Below, piece after piece: positions 27,918 to 31,546 of a DNA stretch of 31,546 bases (within the stretch, counting starts at the first letter, position 1; each line of letters opens with the position of its first letter). The translations under genes were made by a program, and so were the position numbers. Where the stretch lies: positions 1-31,546 of the IMG/VR virus record IMGVR_UViG_3300037202_000009. One strand, written 5' to 3'. The notes under the pieces were generated by a model. It made no database searches and was not told the origin of the DNA. It was given only the letters and a program-made list of their open reading frames with translations. Origin of the DNA: a virus.

Positions 27918-30409
27918 GCATCGCGGATTGCGTCCTGAAACTCGTTGACGCCGGCACAATCGACCGCAAGACGGCCGACCAGGCGCTCGACATGCACAAG
28001 CGCATGAAGGGCGAGTTCACCCGCGAACTGCCGCCGGCGAGCGCCGCGGCCGCGGCGGCGCTGGCTACCGCCAAAGCGCTCCGGGACGGCGCCGCGCAGA
28101 AGCTACGCAACGTCGCCGCGATGGCCGAGACGTTTCAGCAGGGCGAGACGCGGCTCGCTGAGCATCCGATGGGCCGCATGGCCGGACTCGCCGGCATGAT
28201 CACTCGCGACCTCTGGCGCGACGCGCCGGCGTTCCGCGACCTGCCGGCCGAATCGCTGGTCAAGCAAGGGGCAAACGTCGAAGGCAAATACAAGGCCGTC
28301 GTCGGCCAACTCTACGAGAAATTCGCCCTCGCCATGAAGGAGTTCCGGCCCGGCTTCACCGGCGCGAACTCGGCGCAAATGACCGGCGTCGACAATTTGA
28401 TCCGCGAGAACTTCGGTCAGGCGACCGGCGACTCGGTGGCGAAGGATGCTTCGACCGGGTGGACGGCCGCTGCAAAATATGCGGAGGAACGCGCCAAGCA
28501 GGGCGGCAAGATTTTCAGCCCAATCGATGATTGGCGCCAGCCGCAGTTCTGGCGCGGGACGCGCGTCAAATCGATCGGCCAAGATCAATTCACCAAAGAC
28601 ATCGGCGAATGGGAACAAAAGGGCGGCTTCACGATTTGGGACCGCGACACCGGAAGGCCTGTCGCCGCGAAGGATCGCGACTTCGTCGTCAAGCGCGCCT
28701 ACGAAGACATGACGCAGGCCGGCGGCGCGAGCGCGCCATTCTCCAAGGAACAGCGCACATTCCAATTTGCGCAGGGGAAGGCCGGAGCCGACGCCTACCT
28801 AGCGCTGATGAAAAAGTACGGGCCGGGCACAAACATCATGCAAATGCTGGTCGGCCATCTCGACCGCATGTCGCGCGAGATCGCCTTGACCGAGACGTTT
28901 GGGCCGAACTACGAGGCAAACTTCCGCGCCCTGTTCAAACAGGCGCGGGCGAACCCGACAATCCCCACTGTCGCCGGCGCCGAGAAATGGAACCCCGCGC
29001 GGCTGCTGACGAAGCTGCTGGAGAGCAAGGGCGCAGTCGAGGGCGCATGGAAGGTGGCGACCGGCGCGGCTCACCCGACACACGACGACTTCATGACCGG
29101 GATGCTCGGCGCGATGCGCAACATGAACGTCGCGTCATCGCTTCGCCAGGCCGTTTTCTCGGTCCTGCCGACCGACAGCGTGACGCAATTGCTGGCGTCC
29201 AACCATCTCGGTATGGACGGCATCGGGCACATGGCGCGCGTGTTCGGCGGCGGCGTCTCCAAGGATGACGCAGCGCACCTAAATATTGCAGCGCACAACG
29301 TTATGGACTATGTCAACGGCATCCGAGACTACGACGACCATGTCTCGCTGATGCAGACGACCGGGAAATTTGCCGCAGGCACGGTCAAAGCGACTATGCT
29401 GGAGACGTGGGGCAACGTCGGTAAGCGGACTTGGGCGGGCGATATGCTCAACCTATTCGCCAAGCAGAGCGACACGGAGTTCGGCAAACTAGAACCTGCG
29501 TTCAAGAATTTTCTCGACAGCTACGGGTTTACCGAAGGCGACTGGAACAAGCTACGGGCGGCCGATAAGATAGACCTACGCGGCGCGCGCTACCTCAACC
29601 CGAATGCGCTCCAGACCGCCGACCGGACGCTTTACGAGCGCGTGATGAACGCCATCCAGGAACAGGGCGCGTTCGCCATGCACCAGCCTGACTTCCGACT
29701 GCGCGGGATCGAGACGGGCGCGGCCTATGGCGCCGGACCCGGCAAGGCGATGGAACTTTGGCGTTCGTTTTTCCAGTTCAAGACGTTCGCTTTGTCGCGC
29801 ATGTCGACGCAGATGATGCGCGTCCTGACCGACGGGCCGATCGAAAACCGGATCATGCGCGGTCTGGCGTTCGTCTCGCTGGCGACGGCGGCAGGCGCGG
29901 CGTCGAACCAGGCGCTCCAGATCATCAACGGCAAGGACCCGGCGAGGATGGACACGGCCGCCTTTTGGGCCAAGGCCGTCGGCAAGGGCGGCGCAGCGGG
30001 CTACTACGCCGATCTTCTCGACGCCGCGATGCGAGGCGGCGGGAGCGCGGGCGACGTCCTGGGCGCGCTCGGCGGCCCGGTCGTCGGCATGATGTCGGAC
30101 GCAACCAAGCTCGCGACCTCGCCGATCCGCGAAGAATTCAACCAGGACCAAAAGTACCATCAGAGCACGCTTGGGCGCTCAGTCATCTCGGTCGCCAAGA
30201 GGAACACCCCAAATACGTGGTACACCCGCCTCGCCGTCGATCGGCTGCTTTGGGACAAGCTGCAAACGCTCGTCGATCCCGACTATCGCAAGTCGTGGTC
30301 GCGGACCGACCGCAACATGCAGAAAGACCAGGGCAACGCATTCTTTTGGCCGCAGGGCGAGAGCGCGCCGACGCGCGGGCCGAACTTCGGGACGGCGTTA
30401 GGGCAGTAG
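27914..30409 (+). CDS. large internal virion (ejection) protein (831 aa)
   Basis: The start is fixed by the ATGA overlap. It is helical throughout, with a predicted membrane-active part near the C-terminus (~640-720: WRSFFQFKTFALSRMSTQMM, then GLAFVSLATAAGAASNQALQ). It ends in an aromatic, basic tail (RNTPNTWYTRLAVDRLLWDK). The 'FFQFK.F....' and 'NTWYTR.A.dR' elements occur in ejection proteins of other podoviruses. It would be delivered into the cell with the DNA. No catalytic motif. Stop TAG is followed by the copy-5 GATCATTGC motif. Confidence 0.7.
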   Translation: MSIADCVLKLVDAGTIDRKTADQALDMHKRMKGEFTRELPPASAAAAAALATAKALRDGAAQKLRNVAAMAETFQQGETRLAEHPMGRMAGLAGMITRDLWRDAPAFRDLPAESLVKQGANVEGKYKAVVGQLYEKFALAMKEFRPGFTGANSAQMTGVDNLIRENFGQATGDSVAKDASTGWTAAAKYAEERAKQGGKIFSPIDDWRQPQFWRGTRVKSIGQDQFTKDIGEWEQKGGFTIWDRDTGRPVAAKDRDFVVKRAYEDMTQAGGASAPFSKEQRTFQFAQGKAGADAYLALMKKYGPGTNIMQMLVGHLDRMSREIALTETFGPNYEANFRALFKQARANPTIPTVAGAEKWNPARLLTKLLESKGAVEGAWKVATGAAHPTHDDFMTGMLGAMRNMNVASSLRQAVFSVLPTDSVTQLLASNHLGMDGIGHMARVFGGGVSKDDAAHLNIAAHNVMDYVNGIRDYDDHVSLMQTTGKFAAGTVKATMLETWGNVGKRTWAGDMLNLFAKQSDTEFGKLEPAFKNFLDSYGFTEGDWNKLRAADKIDLRGARYLNPNALQTADRTLYERVMNAIQEQGAFAMHQPDFRLRGIETGAAYGAGPGKAMELWRSFFQFKTFALSRMSTQMMRVLTDGPIENRIMRGLAFVSLATAAGAASNQALQIINGKDPARMDTAAFWAKAVGKGGAAGYYADLLDAAMRGGGSAGDVLGALGGPVVGMMSDATKLATSPIREEFNQDQKYHQSTLGRSVISVAKRNTPNTWYTRLAVDRLLWDKLQTLVDPDYRKSWSRTDRNMQKDQGNAFFWPQGESAPTRGPNFGTALGQ

Positions 30410-30414
30410 CCAAA

Positions 30415-30424
30415 GATCATTGCG
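30415..30424 (+). promoter_or_regulatory. GATCATTGC motif, copy 5
   Basis: GATCATTGCG lies just after the TAG stop of the last ejection gene. Its ATT is 36 bases before the fibre ATG, the same spacing as for the tail adaptor gene. The fibre gene has no good ribosome site, so this leader element may matter for its expression. Confidence 0.4.
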
Positions 30425-30454
30425 AGGGGCCGCCCGCGCGCGCAAACGGTCATC

Positions 30455-31546
30455 ATGAAGACCTTGCGCCGCCTGTCCATCGCCGCGCTGTTTGCGCTTG
30501 GCCTCTCGAACGCGGTCGCTCAAGCGCCGCCGGTCGTTCCCGCTCTGCCCGACACGCCGCGCCTGACGAGCTACACGATCGCGGGCACGACCTGCGCCTG
30601 CGCGGTCAACTTCGCGCTTTACGGCAACGCCAACCTCGCCGACTATCAGGATTGGGTCGAAGTCTTCCTCAACGGCGTCCAGGTCGCCTACAACGACCCA
30701 ACCTACGGCTGGACGATCACGTCGCCGACAGGGGCACTGGCCTCGATCGCGCGCCCTGTCACTGACGCGGTTCTGACCTTCAACGGCGTCCAAACCGGCA
30801 CGGTCGAGATCGTCGGCGCATCGCGCCCGGCGCGCCTGTCGCAATGGTCGGAAAACCAAGGCGTCTCGGCGCGCAACCTCAACGTCGCCTTCACCGGCAT
30901 TGTCGCGCAGCTTCGCGAGATATGGGACAAAGTCAACGACGTTTCAGGCCGGGACCTCAAATCTCAGCCTGGCAACACCGTCGGCCTACTGCCGGCGCCG
31001 GCCGCTTGCTCGAACGCTTTCCTCGGCTTCGATTCGACTGGCCTCAATCCGCTTTGTCGAGTTGGGACCGGAACGGGCAATGTCGTCGGCCCAGCGACTT
31101 CGACCGTAAATCATCTCGCCGCTTTCGGAAACGTCAACGGCTCTGCGCTGCTAGACATCGCGCTCGGAACGCACCTGTCGATCAGCTCCAGCACGCTCTC
31201 GACCGACGCTACGGGGACTGGCGGTCTCGCGACGAAGGGCGACATCCCGACATCACTCCCGCCGACCGGCTCTGCCGGCGGCGATCTCTGCAACACCTAT
31301 CCCGCGCCGACCGTCTGCAAGGTCCAGGGCCTCGCGTACAAGTCCGGCGCGACCTACACGGTCGGTCAGGTCCCGACATGGAACGCGACCAACAGTGATT
31401 TTGAACCGGGTAGCGGTTCAGCTGCGTCATACGACCCGACGATTTCGACTAGCTCTGGCGGGTTGACCGGCGTCACTTCGGTTCGCACGATGGGCGCGCT
31501 CGGGAATTCCAACGGCACGCACTGGAACGGCCACGACGACACCGCG
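30455..31546 (+). CDS. T7-type tail fibre protein with N-terminal signal peptide (partial, 364 codons)
   Basis: The frame is open to the window edge, so the C-terminus is missing. Residues 1-22 are a Sec-type signal (MKTLRRLSIAALFALGLSNA, then VA) with cleavage at AVA|Q. Residues ~30-165 look like the T7 gp17 tail-attachment domain: NFALYGNANLADYQDWVEVF, LNGVQVAYNDPTYGWTITSP, then SQWSENQGVSARNLNVAFTG and QLREIWDKVNDVSGR. The rest is Ser/Thr/Gly-rich fibre shaft sequence. The signal peptide is unexpected on a cytoplasmically assembled tail part. No strong ribosome site precedes ATG 30455. It is the receptor-binding candidate of the phage. Confidence 0.78.
   Translation, partial: MKTLRRLSIAALFALGLSNAVAQAPPVVPALPDTPRLTSYTIAGTTCACAVNFALYGNANLADYQDWVEVFLNGVQVAYNDPTYGWTITSPTGALASIARPVTDAVLTFNGVQTGTVEIVGASRPARLSQWSENQGVSARNLNVAFTGIVAQLREIWDKVNDVSGRDLKSQPGNTVGLLPAPAACSNAFLGFDSTGLNPLCRVGTGTGNVVGPATSTVNHLAAFGNVNGSALLDIALGTHLSISSSTLSTDATGTGGLATKGDIPTSLPPTGSAGGDLCNTYPAPTVCKVQGLAYKSGATYTVGQVPTWNATNSDFEPGSGSAASYDPTISTSSGGLTGVTSVRTMGALGNSNGTHWNGHDDTA

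Noticed and set aside
29758-30765. Arg-rich ORF of 335 codons bridging the last ejection gene and the fibre
   Set aside because: The composition is that of a shadow frame and it contradicts the fibre frame, which has a signal peptide and a T7-fibre-like domain.

Overview
The window reads as one end-to-end stretch of a podovirus (short-tailed phage) genome, either a free phage or a prophage, from an alphaproteobacterial, probably Hyphomicrobiales/Rhizobiales-type, host. The grounds are GC-rich codon use, tightly packed genes with ATGA/TGATG stop-start overlaps, and a head-and-tail gene order like T7-morphology phages with a BPP-1-like head module (portal, Bbp19-like, scaffold, capsid, Bbp16-like cement). 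No host housekeeping gene, rRNA, tRNA, CRISPR array or insertion sequence is visible. The host is an inference from style, not from a marker gene.

Layout. About 1-2.5 kb holds two small rightward genes, then a leftward operon of very small accessory genes ending in an XRE-type helix-turn-helix protein. It has a recognisable promoter at 2044-2072 and a palindromic operator-like site at 2557-2583. From 2.7 to 4.35 kb are rightward genes: an HTH protein, an HNH endonuclease and two small conserved proteins. From 4.3 to 5.5 kb is a leftward coupled trio containing a small serine recombinase. From 5.54 kb to the end everything runs rightward. First come five small coupled genes, then the large terminase (7557-10034), portal, scaffold, capsid, cement and minor head genes, a terminator at 17500-17532, the tail-tube adaptor and nozzle proteins, three ejection (internal virion) proteins, and a tail fibre that runs off the right edge.

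How they work together. The terminase packages DNA through the portal into a shell built from scaffold, capsid and cement proteins. The gp11/gp12-like proteins close the head and form the short tail. The three large internal proteins are ejected with the DNA, and the first carries a GH24 muramidase domain to open peptidoglycan. The fibre binds the host. No RNA polymerase, replication genes, holin or stand-alone endolysin are visible, so these presumably lie outside the window.

The most remarkable locus is the terminase. Its nuclease domain is interrupted by a 327-residue Hint intein exactly beside the conserved DALQY active-site motif. The intein's central part carries a complete 219-residue HNH homing endonuclease with its own start codon, written in a different reading frame of the same strand. 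The last ~75 bases appear to encode both the endonuclease's zinc finger and the intein's C-terminal splicing block. Other points of interest are three structural-module proteins with Sec-type signal peptides (including the T7-type tail fibre), a five-copy same-strand GATCATTGC motif upstream of gene starts, and a lower-GC repeat-bearing insert in the nozzle protein.
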